Assembly: GCF_030269925.1 (NCBI RefSeq)
Contig: NC_085111.1
Span: 7,742,142 to 7,806,141 of the forward strand
DNA length: 64,000 bases
Direction of reading: 5' to 3'
DNA from: Bombyx mori
Lineage: Eukaryota; Arthropoda; Insecta; Lepidoptera; Bombycidae
Shown here: positions 22,401 through 64,000 of the stretch, piece after piece
Position numbering within the stretch: the first letter of the stretch is position 1
Layout: every line of letters starts with the position of its first letter
Notes under the pieces: model-generated
Seen by the model: only the letters and a program-made list of their open reading frames with translations
Told to the model about the DNA's origin: nothing
Databases searched by the model: none
Translations under genes and position numbers: made by a program

Positions 22401-22722
22401 AAGTCGTTGTGGCCTAAAGGATAGGACATCTTTTACATTCGTATCTAGCGATGCAACAGTGTTCGAATATTGCAGGCTAGGCGGGTACCAATTTTTCTTA
22501 TAAAATACATACTTGACAAATGTTCACGATTGACTTCCATGGTGAAGGAATAACATCGTGTAATAAAAATCAAACCCACAAAATTATAATTTGCGTAATT
22601 ACTGTTGGTAGGACCTCTTGTGAATCCGCACGGGTAGGTACCACCACCCTGACTATTTCTGCCGTGAAGCAGTAATGCGTTTCGGTTTGAAGGATGGGTC
22701 AGCCGTTGTAACTATACGGAGA
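22401..22722 (+). repeat. Bm1 SINE, 3'-truncated
   Basis: Carries the tRNA-like head (ggcctaaaggata, then gcgatgcaacagtgttcga with a B-box-like core) and the body 'ttgacttccatggtgaagga' through 'ccgttgtaactatacggaga'. The usual 3' end is missing. Confidence 0.85.
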
Positions 22723-22788
22723 CAAATAGACAAAAAAGTAACAGACTTCGAATTTCAGTTCCGCGTACCATGTGTAGCGGATAGCAGG

Positions 22789-23291
22789 TACAGTCCGTGC
22801 GCGAGCTCCGAGGATTTGGGGGCTGAGCAAGCTGGCGGGCGTGCGCGTAGCAATAGCTATTTCATTTGATGAAAAAGGAATGGCGAGCACTAACATAATA
22901 AACATGTCTTAGCATTAGAGGAACATTACTGGCAAAAGGATGGCTTAACGCAGGATGTTGTCGAATCATTTAATATTTGAAGTATGTGAAGAGAGTGTCA
23001 ATAGTACATCAAATTCTTCAACTACTGATTAATCTGATTGCGAGAGTAATTAATAAGATTTCACGTTCATTTTGTTCAATAAGTATCAGTTCATTAAATT
23101 AAATTCATACGTGATCAATTGTTTTTATTTTATTTGAAGTACATAATACCCTCATAAAACTATTCTATAATTTGCACTCGCACGGAGGCTTAAGATATGT
23201 TAGTATCGATAGCGCAATATCGACTAATTACAACACTAGCTCATTACGTCAACATTTCTTAAAAATCCTCGGAGCTCGCGCGCGGACTGTA
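22789..23291. mobile_element. Candidate DNA element bounded by a 29-bp inverted repeat
   Basis: Left 22789-22817 'tacagtccgtgcgcgagctc...' and right 23263-23291 are reverse complements with one mismatch. The interior, about 450 bases, is non-coding. No target duplication is clear, so the ends are provisional. Confidence 0.5.
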
Positions 23292-23515
23292 GACTGTAGG
23301 TATATACCGACAGCCACTGGTATTGTTTGCTTTATTGCGATTTAATGTAACGAAAAGCCCGCCAGCCGTCAGACATATAAATTACACTTTACAAATATTT
23401 TATTGGTAGATCCATAAAAAAAAAAAAAAAAAATTATCCAACTCCTTCAACAACGGTATGTAATAGGTACGTGGTACGTCGAAAGAGTAAATCTGTCCAC
23501 GCTCCACGGCTATAA

Positions 23516-24735
23516 TAGCCGGCAAACTTCTTGAGCATTTGTTGACGTAGTGGGGGTAAGTTTGCGCATGGTACACTCACGTGCAAAAACATTATTTACT
23601 CTGCGTCATAATGCAATTAAATTATTAAAATCAACATATGTATTTTTTTATATATTTATTAGAACATCAACAAAAAATGTAGGTTAATAATTGTAATAAT
23701 TTAATCTTGGGGTAAAATATATATTCCTTCTATTAAGTCAAAACTAGACCTGTTGCCAGGTCTTGGTTCAGTTGAAGCAAAGCTGGTATTTGTAATTTTT
23801 TTTTTCGTTATCATAATCTTGACCATCATCATCACTGTTTTTATCACCCGAGTTGCTATCATCGTGATGAGTCGACATAGGGATCATCGGTGTAGTTTAC
23901 AACTCGGTCGGTTCGATTTACTTTTTTGTCTATAATTAATTATTTTTTGAAGATATTCGATTCGTAGTAATTGAATGTAACTTTTTTCAATTACCAGCTT
24001 CCGATTATTTTCAGTTTTTTTCCATCTGAAGCCTAGCTCTTTCATAATTCGTCGTAAACTTCATACCGAGCCATTAAAATTTATATCTTCTTTAAATTTT
24101 TCGAAGCCTTTCTACGGTACGGAGTTTCGCTGCTTGTTATGTAGTTATTATGATTACATCTTTTTATTACAGATTGAACGAAACTATCCATTCCGGTAAC
24201 TTTCTTCTTCTTCCCTGATCTTTTCTTACCCGGAGTCCGAAACACGGCGAGCAAGCCAGAGCCTTTAGCTTCGTTAATAATGCACCTAACAGTACTCACG
24301 GATGTTTTTGTTGCTTCCGAAGTCGGTTTTACTTTTTCCATATCATTCTTCCCCTGTTTTATAATAAAGCAATATACGTCGTACACAATTTTTCTACCCT
24401 TTCTTTTGAATACTACACCAGTTTGTCGCGGCATAGTGTATGTATTTTTTATAAAAAATCAACAAACACTCAACAAATAGCAATGGCAACAAAGTCAACA
24501 AGCAATTATAACAAATAACTTAACGATTAATAACGATAGACTTTTCACTGTACGCAAGCGTACTTTTGGGAGCAAGCGGAACGCGGGCGCGGTGCGGGAC
24601 GCAAGGTTCGACTGATCTACCAATAACGCGCTCGATACGATTTCCCCTGCCGTCGCGCCTCACCCTCACCACCAAAGTGATCTAAAATTCGGTTCTGCGC
24701 AGTCAAGGTCATTTGCTCAAGAAGTTTGCCGGTTA
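23516..24735 (-). mobile_element. 1.2-kb Tc1/mariner (IS630)-like transposon, defective
   Basis: The body is 23518-24733. The left end 'gccggcaaacttcttgagca' matches the reverse complement of the right end (24714-24733) at 19 of 20 bases, and TA flanks both sides (23516-23517 and 24734-24735). The - strand holds a decayed transposase. Confidence 0.75.
23753..24434 (-). pseudogene. Decayed IS630/Tc1-like transposase
   Basis: An open frame of 117 codons (24434 to 24081) begins MPRQTGVVFKRKGRK. It has an N-terminal helix-turn-helix-like region (TSEATKTSVSTVRCIINEAK), a basic linker, FRTPGKKRSGKKKKVTGMDS and then VIKRCNHNNY, an order I associate with IS630/Tc1-like insect transposases. After the stop the homology resumes in other frames (KELGFRWKKTENNRKLVIEK). 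It then appears to jump from a damaged catalytic stretch to an acidic tail (NSGDKNSDDDGQDYD), so most of the DDE core is deleted. It cannot be active. Confidence 0.6.
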
Positions 24736-27700
24736 CTATACCTACACGTCACGCAGAAACCCTAACACTTGATTTGGCGACATTAACATTGTAGTCAATA
24801 TGTGCTTCGATAATCACTTAGCAGCATGCGGGCCTAAGACTCGTTCATCCGTCAATGGAATAAATAGGTACTAGTTCTATTTAGTGTACTTTTTTTCTAC
24901 AATGTATGAACTTATTTTCCATCTCGCTTATCGTCCTATAGAATTTACGATCTATAAAATTTCGCTGATTTACATAAGACAATACAATATCAGTAAAATA
25001 GCCGTTTCATTTAAAACAGGTCACAGAATCTCATTCACCTTGCATTAAAATTGAAGAATAATAACGCCTTAATTTTTCCTAGTCCCTATGGAAGGACGAA
25101 ATGACTTCAATTCTAGCTTTTTCAGCTCTAAAATATTTAACAAGTGTGTAACTAAATGCCTACCTACCACATTCGCTAAAAATCACAAATGAGTTTGTAA
25201 AATACCTATAATTAAATAATTAAGAATAAATAGTGTACATATTTATGCAAATAATTAATAATAAGGGTTTCTAGAAAGCAGAAAACTTCAAATTGTAATT
25301 TAATAATTAATTTATTTTTAACTTTTAGTACAAAATAAAACTAGTACACAGGGATACATTTCAAATGTAGCATTTGTAATGTTGAATAGTCCGAAGCTTA
25401 CGACGATAAGTCTTCTCATTTGTACTATTTTAGACACTATGACGTCACAAGATCAGCTCATATTCCCCATCAAAAATAAAATTAGTCACAACTGAATAAT
25501 GTAATCACTCCTTAAGTCAATCCGATAAAAATAGTTTTTTTTTTACCAAAAATGCTATCTACCTATAATTACCTAATTGAGAGTCGACTTTAACCTTACT
25601 TTGTATAAGTAATTTTGAGGTTTGGAGCGGCATTTTAATTCAGGCACAATTGAACCAGCGCATTCCAATGTTTTAAATACACAGAACGACTTATTTGAAT
25701 ATTGCTATACTACACTGCATTTACCCGTTCCATAATGCAATATTTTATTTTAAGTCACATTATTATTAGTCGTTTATGTATTATAAACATTTCATTTATT
25801 TTCTTTTGGTCACTTTTATAAACCAATCCATCATTAAACAGCTCAAGATAAACTACATTTTTACAAGACTGTTTACGTCTCGTTTCACTTTTTACTTACA
25901 ACATTACTGTTAATAGAATAGCACTAAACTAGTTTATTCATGATTTTATAGAACCAAAACTCAAATACCGTTCACGATTTTGTTCTACTTATCTTATCAT
26001 TATGGTACAATTGCACAATCCTTAACTTTCTATTATAATTACCAATGTTTTGAACTAAACAAAATAATCGCTTCATTATTGCTAAATTATAAGGCAACTT
26101 TCAAGCCACGACACGGCGCGCATTTTATGTTCCTAAATAATACGGTGTGTAAGGGAATTTCTCCCAAAAACGCAGGCAAATAGGGGATGATTTCTGATAC
26201 GAAACACTACAGTTTGAGGTGATGCTTTAAACACATTTTTGTCATGTCTTATAACGTCAGTTTAGTAATCCATACTATAAGATTACCAACCTCAAGACCT
26301 CGAGTTACTACTTCCTAAAATCCCCATCAGTAACATTATTCTCGGCTATTCCTACGTAACATCCCAAATCCTAAGTTCTAGTAATAGGTACGTAGTATGT
26401 TGCAAGCCTGCACAATTGGGTATGAGCGTCCCGATTATTTCTGAGAAGCAAGTTCTAAGAAACTTCAATCTTCAGCATTGTGGGGTCTATGAGTTCTGGT
26501 AATTGAGTACGTAAGATGGGCTGTGAGCTTATCCGTCTATCATAGCGACTGTTACGAAAGCTTGTGTTTCGATCTGTCGATAAATGTTTATGCCATGGTA
26601 GTAGGAAGAGTTCCCTGACACCTTATACATATGTGGTTTGGATGTAATATTCATAATTAGATTCTAATTAGACAATCTGAATGCGCATTCTGACGCCTAA
26701 CCAAAATACGATTTTATTATTTTCGGCATGAATTACAACTTGAATTTATAAATTAAAAGCTGTTTATTTTGTTGGAAAATGTTAAAGTAAACACGTTGGA
26801 TTGTTTTCTTTTTATCTCTTTTCGTTATATGTTATTAGATTGACATCAAAATCATATTGAATTAACACTTGATTTAATTAGCTGGACTTAGATTTTTTTT
26901 GCTTCCGCTATTAGTTCATAAATAAAGGCATCAGACATTAACAAAGATGATCTATACAGAGATGTTATTAGTAATATTTTATTAGGCCTCAACACTAAAG
27001 TGAAAATGATCACATAAAATCATGCCAACATATACTTAAGTAAGAAACAGTTAAAAATAATAAACTTCCTCACGTTTCGTTTATAAACTAATAAGTACAT
27101 GTTTTATTAAAGTTTCAACTTCAAATAAAATATTTCGAAAATCATTTGAGGAAGCATGGTTAATGACAAAGTTTGCTAAAAGCCTTTTTGCATTTGTTGT
27201 TCATAAACTTTAATGTTAATTGCGTAAATTACATAATCGTATTCCTATCTCAATTATTTTGATAAATGAACCATGTATTGAATTTATGGACTAATTATTT
27301 ATGTATTATATTATAAAAATACACAACTGTACATTTGTTTTTATGTATTTATCATTAAGTTTATTTATATACAGGTGCTAGCACTGCTAGCTAGATACTT
27401 CATTCCATAATATTAACAAATCGGTTCACATATAGTATAAGTTACTGATTTCAATCATGACAGGTCATTCCATTATTCTAATTTTTTGGTAAACCTTAAT
27501 ACCTAAGAGGCGGATAATCGTCATGAGCGAAAATTAAGTTTTGTTTAGTTAAGTCACTTGTCACTTGTATTTTGTAAAAAAATAGCAAGTCACTTTACTA
27601 TTTCGATACTTAATTTATTTTTGCTAACAAAAATAATTTATTTTATCAAAATACATTATTGCTTGATATTTTACTGATTTAAAGTTAAAAAAATAGTTTC

Positions 27701-28141
27701 AATATAAAATTCCAACTACCAAGTACGTTTTAGAATCTTGTAATCTAGTGTCGATTCTATTATAGCTTATTTTTTACTTTTCGTTGCTAAAACCGAGTTA
27801 AGACAGTAAATTGCACATATTTTTACAATGTAAGTTTTAAATGTCGAATCAGTGAAATGTTTGTATGATAAGTTAAAACGTTATGGTACTGCACTTTTTT
27901 TTTTGGGACATCGCAAACCAACAAGCAAATCAGACAAAATATTAATTTCTACCATTCCATACTTTTTTACCTATTTCTTCCTTAATCGTATTGATAAATG
28001 CACTTCTATAGATTTTTTGGGGTTTACAATTAAATAAAACCAGCGCAGGTTTTTGTCAAGAAACCGCTCCCGAACTCAACACAGCAATCAGATTCCACGT
28101 CAACACAAACGGAATAAATGATTCATTTACAGTACTGAGCT
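24736..28141. other. Gene-free AT-rich intergenic region
   Basis: No exon recognised. A degenerate Bm1-like trace is at about 26385-26545 ('gatgggctgtgagcttatcc'). The rest looks single-copy and non-coding. Confidence 0.45.
26385..26545 (+). repeat. Degenerate Bm1-like fragment
   Basis: Scattered matches to the Bm1 3' half, clearest at 'gatgggctgtgagcttatcc'; heavily diverged. Confidence 0.4.
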
Positions 28142-28314
28142 TTGTGTTTAGTGCGAGTTTTTTAACGTTCTCGATATCGTAAAAGTTAACTCGAATTTGT
28201 ATGCAGTTGGAACAGCGTCCCTAGCGGAAAACGTAGGCAAATGTTCCAACTCCATACAAATTTGACTTAACTTTTACGCTATCGAAAACGTTAAGAAACT
28301 CGCACTAAGCACAC
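28142..28314. mobile_element. Foldback MITE, copy 2 (173 bp)
   Basis: Left arm 'ttgtgtttagtgcgagtttt', right arm ending 'actcgcactaagcacact'. Pairing continues through 'aaaagttaactcgaatttgt' against 'acaaatttgacttaactttt'. The loop contains 'cctagcggaaaacgtag'. Confidence 0.8.
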
Positions 28315-28339
28315 TTATCTCATATTCGAAAGCATACAA

Positions 28340-28523
28340 GCCGCTTTCAGACAACGCTATTATTATATTTAATGGCATATAGTATATAGCTCATAGCACA
28401 ACAATATCGCACACCATACATTGCTAAGGACACGTTCACACTGTACTGTACTATATATTATTGGCTAAGTATAGGCTGTTATACTATATGGCACTATAGT
28501 ATAGCGGAGTCTGACAACAGCTA
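28340..28523. mobile_element. Candidate short MITE
   Basis: Left 'tcagacaacgctattatta' and right 'ctatagtatagcggagtctga' form an imperfect inverted pair. The interior has short palindromes such as 'actatagtatag'. Boundaries are uncertain. Confidence 0.4.
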
Positions 28524-29218
28524 CGAGCGTACGCAGCTCCCGACACAGGCGTGTACCCCGCGTTTCAGATTTTTTGATGATAATGTCTATGAATGACGTC
28601 TATTTATTTTATCTAGTCAATGGTTTTGATGTAAATGTACCGTTTTAGAAATACCCAGCGCTCAGAGTTACGGAAACGATTACACTCGTTATTAAATAAT
28701 ATGTATTAATTCAAAGAGAACTTCGAGGAAGAAATACAATGCAAAAAAATTACACAAATCAAATGTACATATAACATTTTATGGATTGACAACATTTCAT
28801 CATTTCATTATTTATTTTTAACGATTTTTAAAATATTATTTCCAGATTTACTTAGGGTTCTAAAATTTGTCTTCTTTTTATTTTGAATATTTGATTATAA
28901 AAACCTCTGATCGTCGAATGTTTTATCCTTTACGGGCACCTAAATGGTTTACCTATGCATTTTATGATTTGTCACGATTGCCAATTATGATTTTTAAAAA
29001 TTAATTGATTCAATTTACGTTATCGATAACTCTCACATACAGATTTATATGGATATTTCACTGCCGAATTACTATTTTATCGTTACTTAATACAAAAACT
29101 AAGTAATAGCCACAGGCAAAATAATTTTGTAGTAGATTGTTCTCAGCACTGGAAACTATGAATAATCCGTTCCTAATTTTAACCGCCATGAAATTTTTAT
29201 ATGCAAGACAGTACAATA

Positions 29219-29327
29219 TGCTTAGTGCAACACCCCTAGCGGCAAACGTAGTCAAACGTTCCAGCTCCATACAAATTTGAGTTAACTTTTACGCTATCGA
29301 GAACGTTAAAAAACACGCACTAAGCGC
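29219..29327. mobile_element. Foldback MITE, copy 3 (deleted left arm)
   Basis: Starts 'tgcttagtgcaac', goes directly into the loop 'ccctagcggcaaacgtag', then has a complete right arm ending 'cgcactaagcgca'. It matches copy 2 except for the missing left arm. Confidence 0.7.
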
Positions 29328-29968
29328 ATTGAATCTGAAAAGAGCTCAAAATGTGGTTCATACCTTTTTAGGACAAAACGAATTCTATAGTGAAGTCCTT
29401 TTAATGTTTTTTTTAATTTGTAATATGTATAAAGAAATAGGTCACTCTCCTAAGATTTTGGGATTTTGAATTTAAGATGGGATTTTGTGTTGTTGTTTGG
29501 AATGTTGTTTGGAAATGTTGTCAATTGTATATAACCACTATTGAGTCACTGCGCTATATATATTTGAAAATTTATTTCTAATAGTTTTACATTGCTATAG
29601 GCCGCATACGATAAAACTATCATTCTGAAAAAATAAACCTGTGATTTTATTTTTAATAAATTTAACGTCTGTGAAAACTTACTCTGCAGAGTTATTTTAA
29701 GTACTAACTTATTTAATTTTTAATTCTTCGACTTGTAAACACAATAAGGCAATCATCTATTTTTGACATGATATAGATTTGGCAATGCGATAATTTGAAA
29801 TATTTTAATAATCGGATAGATTTTCCACAATTTACTTTTTAGCTTTTTAATATCAGATGCAATGTTCCAGTTTCGAAATTATTTATAGTTAATATTGATC
29901 AACTTCTTGCATTTGTATTGCTTTTACTTTTTTTTTCAACTTTTGCAATAACTTTATTCATTTACATT

Positions 29969-30246
29969 TGAGTCGACTATTATCAAAGCCGGCAATCTGA
30001 CTTTTGAACAATGATTGGTAAATCAGAAAAACGAATTATTGACTTTGTATTCCATTGGCAGTCACAAAACTCTTCGGAACGACATCTTAGATAAATAACA
30101 GGTTAACTATTAACCTTTATTTAATGCAGGTTTTGAACCGTATTCTTTGAAGGAGACGATTATATTCAAATCAATCTGTATTGACATATCAATATTTTTT
30201 TTTGGTCCAAATGCACAGATTGCCACCTTTGATAATAGACGACTCA
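29969..30246 (+). mobile_element. 278-bp MITE, copy 1
   Basis: Ends are inverted: 'tgagtcgactattatcaaag' on the left, 'ctttgataatagacgactca' on the right. The interior is non-coding and almost identical to the copy at 55840, and to the reverse complement of the copy at 37159. Confidence 0.85.
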
Positions 30247-33200
30247 TTTAGACTATAGTCACAAATAGGTATCAACTACCATGTATGGGTTTGTCACTTT
30301 CATTGAAATTGAAGGCTTTATTACATTATTTCATCACATTTTGAATGAAGGGACAAAATTGAGACAACCTGTGAAATAAACACCTACAATTCGTTTCACA
30401 TAAATGGAACTCATATTTTGATAAGGTCATTTAAACGGAACAGCCAGTCTCACAAACGCACTGAATGAAAGTTTGGCATATAAATCTGGTCAATATCAGT
30501 AGGAAACGCGATGTCGTTTAAATCAAAAAATTTCTGTACCAGATTACTGCAATTAGTATTTGAAATAGTGATATTTCAATTCCAAAAAAACAATACCGGT
30601 TGCAAAGGACTTGTGACTTTGCGGTTAAAAGATGAAAAATCATTATAGAAATAGGTTCGCCTCCCCGCTAATTCTAGCTACTCTATTACTATATTGCGTT
30701 AACCTACTAGCAACTAATCCGTATCAGCAGCATCATGTCAAAATTACTTACTCCTTACCAAATTCTGCCCACGCCCCTAATTTAATAATGACCGCACGGA
30801 TAGATACCATCGACCAATTTCTATGATGAAATTCTAGGACTTTCGATATGAGAGCGATTATAATCGTAATAATATAACGGACTTCCACGTTATGTCCCAA
30901 AGTGACTCCCCGCGTTTACTTCGCAATGTCCATGAGCTCCAGTAACCGCTAAACAGAAAACAAAGAACCTTGAGTTATCTGCGTTAACTAAAAAAAACTT
31001 TATTTACGATTCAATTAATTGTAATTTTTGTGGGAATATTTAAATTTTAAATTTCGGACATCATAAAAGCGATTGTCTTAGGAAACAGTTTCTGTACTAA
31101 ACAGTTAACGTACGAGATTCATTGTGAAGAATGGGCAATGGTATGGCTTTTCATTTTGTAAATTCTCGAGCAGACTTTACTATGCAACTTCATGCACCTT
31201 TGCGCTCACAATAAACGAAGAGCTAACCATTAATTATACACTAACACCCAACGCCACATATCGTGCTTTATTTTTTTGCTTCATGCTTTTTTATGATCGA
31301 TATTAAGAATTTCGAATAACTCAATGATTAAAAATGTAAATCATTAATATTTCACAAATTGAATGTTCACTTTAATTTTATTATTATCTCATTATGTTTT
31401 AGATTCTTTTGTTGGTTGTCCGTTAACCTATTATAAATGGAGTGAGGATCGCCTTATTCCCTTAAATAAATAAAAAAGAAGGAAAGAAGGGTCTGTTTTT
31501 TGCAATTTCATAGATATTTATAGATGGTACATTTTTAGTGGTTCTGGAAAAAATATGCTCTAAATAGAATGTTATAATCCACATATTTTTATAATCTAGC
31601 CAACGGCAATATTTTTGACCGTTAAATCTGTAATGCTGGCTACAAATTTTAAACCAAAGTTTGAAGTGTGCGTTCCTGTCTGATTAATTAAGTTATTGTT
31701 GTAAATAATGTTTGTATGATAAAGCTTTTCATTCTCATTACTTTAATCGTTCATAATATAAATTACGTGTATGCTTTTGGCAGTGATTTATAAATTTGTA
31801 TTTCAAGAAGACTAGTACATATAGCCCGTTTATTCGTGTTCGCTGTTTTTTTCCGCAATACGGATATTTATTGATATTAACGACTCCATAGTAAATAATA
31901 ATCTAAGGCAATGATTTTAAAGTATAAAAGTCGCTCAAAATATTACATTTAAACTGTTTCTATTCTAAGACTCTTACCGCTAATTCACGTTAAGGCACTA
32001 TTTTTTATCGACACGAAAACACCCATAATCTTTTGAATTACCTAGATTAACGCATCGCTTGCATGCCATATATTTTTGACAATGTTGTTCGAAATAGCAG
32101 CAACACACCAACTTGAAACCATAACGGCAATGTTAATCTTAAACAATCCTTCTGGAATCGAGAAAACATTTCAATCTCTCAATTTGACAACAGCTATCGA
32201 GAACGATCACGTAAAAATTAAAATGATATGATCTTCTAATCACATTGCCAATTCATTGCATCCTAATTATATTTAACAAGGAACTTTAACACTTCCAGTA
32301 TGTTCATTTTATAGTTTGAGTACAAAGATGTAAGTACTTATCTTTATTGCTCTTTTTTTTATGAAATATGAATTCCCTTTAATGTTTCACATTCGTGTGC
32401 TAATATTTATGATGAAATAAATATCCCTTAAAACCTTTTAATGAAATAATTCACTTTTTATTATGAAAATTTATAACAATTAATATTGTATCATGTCAGT
32501 CGATGAACCACACATTGGTCATTTTGTAAAAAAAATATGGGTCTCAAAATATCAAAACCCAAACTACATATTTGACGCGATCAGGAATAGTGTAAACATT
32601 CATTACCTTATTTTATATAAACGATTTCACTAAAGAAATGATTGACATTATTCAGGCCGAATTTTCTGTAACACCGACATCAGTTAAACACATAAAACAA
32701 CAAACATCAAAGACCGGCGTAGATCGATCCGCCGCTTCATCACCGACGCACAACACACGTTTTGAACCGAAAAACGAACATCGTATCGCATAGGACATTT
32801 TATTGTTCAAGGGCTAAGAGCATAATTCCTGCGTGCCAATTCGTTTCAAAACTGAAGATACAATTTATTTAATTTATTCGTGGCCAAAAAGTCCATCGTG
32901 TCAAAATGAGTCTCAATTCAATCGTAATCATGTCTATGCTGTCCTTCAATGGAACGGAGCGGTACTGATTTAAAGTTTTGACAAAATATCATACAATAGA
33001 AATGATGTAAAGTAAAATGATTATATTATTTTACATTCTGAAATAAAACAAAGGCGAGAAGTAACGAAGACCGGGGCGATGTTCACACTTATCGCCTCTT
33101 GTTCAATAGGTACATATTTATTTCTCTACACACACAGAGCGGACGTACGCTAAATTTCTTTACTTAAAATTCAAGGATTCAGATATCATTACGCTCTAAC

Positions 33201-34088
33201 GCAGGGCGCGTACTAAGCCTCAGTCAGTCTGTGCATTGAATTGGAACCCAAGAACCAAATATTTTTATAATTTATTGAATATCTAGAAAATATAATTTTG
33301 ACTTTTCAAATTACGACGTAAATGTCCATTGTCCATAAGTCGCTAGACAGAATTGTTGAATTTTACTTGTTTATTTAGCGGGTAATAATAATAACTGGAA
33401 TTAAATGCTAACACCTTGCACTAGAAAATGAACTCGGTGTATCCATCTAAAGGTCTCAGAAAATATGACAAAAGCAGTAGCCAATTCTTTTTTAAAAATG
33501 TAAGTAACGAATCTCAACCACAATTATCTCAAATTTATAATTTCAAAGTATAATAAGAGATACAAATATGCGAAGTTTTCATCAGTTATTAACATTAAAA
33601 TAGAGCCGCAAAGTTAAATTACAGAGTATCCATGTTTTTCCATTTTTCTCTTTCTGTTAAATATCAAAGAAAGCTTTGCCTTGTTTCAGTCAATACGTAT
33701 TTCGTAAATGATTAAATTGTATTTACATATGTGATCATGTAATACTATTGTAAAATTGTAAAATCGGCACTCGGAAATTGAACTCTTCGCTTTTCAATAA
33801 TCTACGCTATCCAATAAGCTATTGAAATTACGACATCCGTTTTTAGGGTGTCAAAAATCCTACTGTGCGACGCGACATGTATTTCAGACTATTACCTAAT
33901 TGAACACATGAAATACAATCCGCCAATGCGCAAAAATCCTGCGCTCGTACGGAACGGCGACATAACCTTACTTATAAATAATTACACATCTTAAACGTAA
34001 AATAAACTCAATAATATACATAATTACATTATATATTCGAAAAAATATAACAAAATCGACAATCAACATCGCGATCGAGCACGGACGT
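30247..34088. other. Intergenic region beyond the DOT1 3' end
   Basis: AT-rich; no exon or element recognised. The portion nearest 34088 may include DOT1 3' UTR. Confidence 0.4.
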
Positions 34089-34094
34089 TTTATT
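34089..34094 (-). promoter_or_regulatory. Possible poly(A) signal of DOT1
   Basis: AATAAA on the - strand, about 90 bases after the stop codon. Further AATAAA hexamers follow below 34010, so the cleavage site is uncertain. Confidence 0.45.
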
Positions 34095-34183
34095 TACACG
34101 AGAAACAGTCGAACTCCGCGTCGTCACGTTTGGAGCGTCGCGGGGGGGCGCTCGCGGCGGGCGAGGCACTACACAGACGCGCG

Positions 34184-63864
<29,681 letters not shown>

Positions 63865-64000
63865 TATAATAAAACCGATGCATTAATGCACACTTATTTC
63901 ACTTATCCACTAATATAATCACTAAATACACTAGAATTTATCATAATTTCACAGCACTTTCACACACACACACTCTGAACAAACGGGCGCCATATTGAAA
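63865..64000 (-). promoter_or_regulatory. DOT1 5' leader and probable core promoter
   Basis: Lies immediately upstream of the start codon and runs to the window edge. No TATA box is evident. 'gggcgccatattg' near 63985 is a possible initiator-proximal site. Inferred from position only. Confidence 0.3.

Overview
The window looks like nuclear DNA of a silkworm (Bombyx). It is AT-rich, has spliced animal genes with GT-AG introns, and carries many copies of a tRNA-derived SINE with the sequence of silkworm Bm1, plus Helitrons, MITEs and relics of mariner, piggyBac, PIF/Harbinger and LINE elements. The species call comes from recognising Bm1 by eye, not from a search.

Three protein-coding genes can be rebuilt exon by exon. 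(1) An alpha-carbonic anhydrase on the + strand, with four coding exons between 6842 and 12939; the first coding exon was not found. (2) A homologue of PLEKHJ1, a small PH-domain protein, on the - strand (22155 to 19914): four exons, 337 residues, with a long C-terminal tail that the human protein lacks. (3) A DOT1-type histone H3 lysine-79 methyltransferase (Drosophila grappa, human DOT1L) on the - strand, running from 63864 to 34184. It has fifteen recognised coding exons and encodes about 1,160 residues. The catalytic domain is intact, followed by a basic region, coiled coils and a disordered C-terminus.

Layout: 1-3.3 kb, a 5'-truncated LINE with an open reverse transcriptase frame. 4.3-5.5 kb, two MITEs. 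6.8-12.9 kb, carbonic anhydrase, with a 1.56-kb pogo-like transposon and a Helitron in one intron. 13-19.9 kb, no gene seen; a 400-bp long-TIR element. 19.9-22.2 kb, PLEKHJ1. 22.4-24.7 kb, Bm1 and a 1.2-kb Tc1/mariner-like element with TIRs and a TA duplication. 24.7-34 kb, gene-free AT-rich DNA with several MITEs. 34.2-63.9 kb, the DOT1 gene, whose large introns 1-3 and 12 hold most of the other repeats.

The three genes show no sign of acting together; this is an ordinary insect gene neighbourhood. I found no new multi-gene system. The points most worth a second look are a 278-bp MITE in three equal-length copies, the pogo-like element in the carbonic anhydrase intron, the extended PLEKHJ1 tail with two SH3-ligand-like motifs, a 72-nt in-frame intron in DOT1, a reading-frame mismatch between DOT1 exons 7 and 8, and a 90-bp minisatellite.
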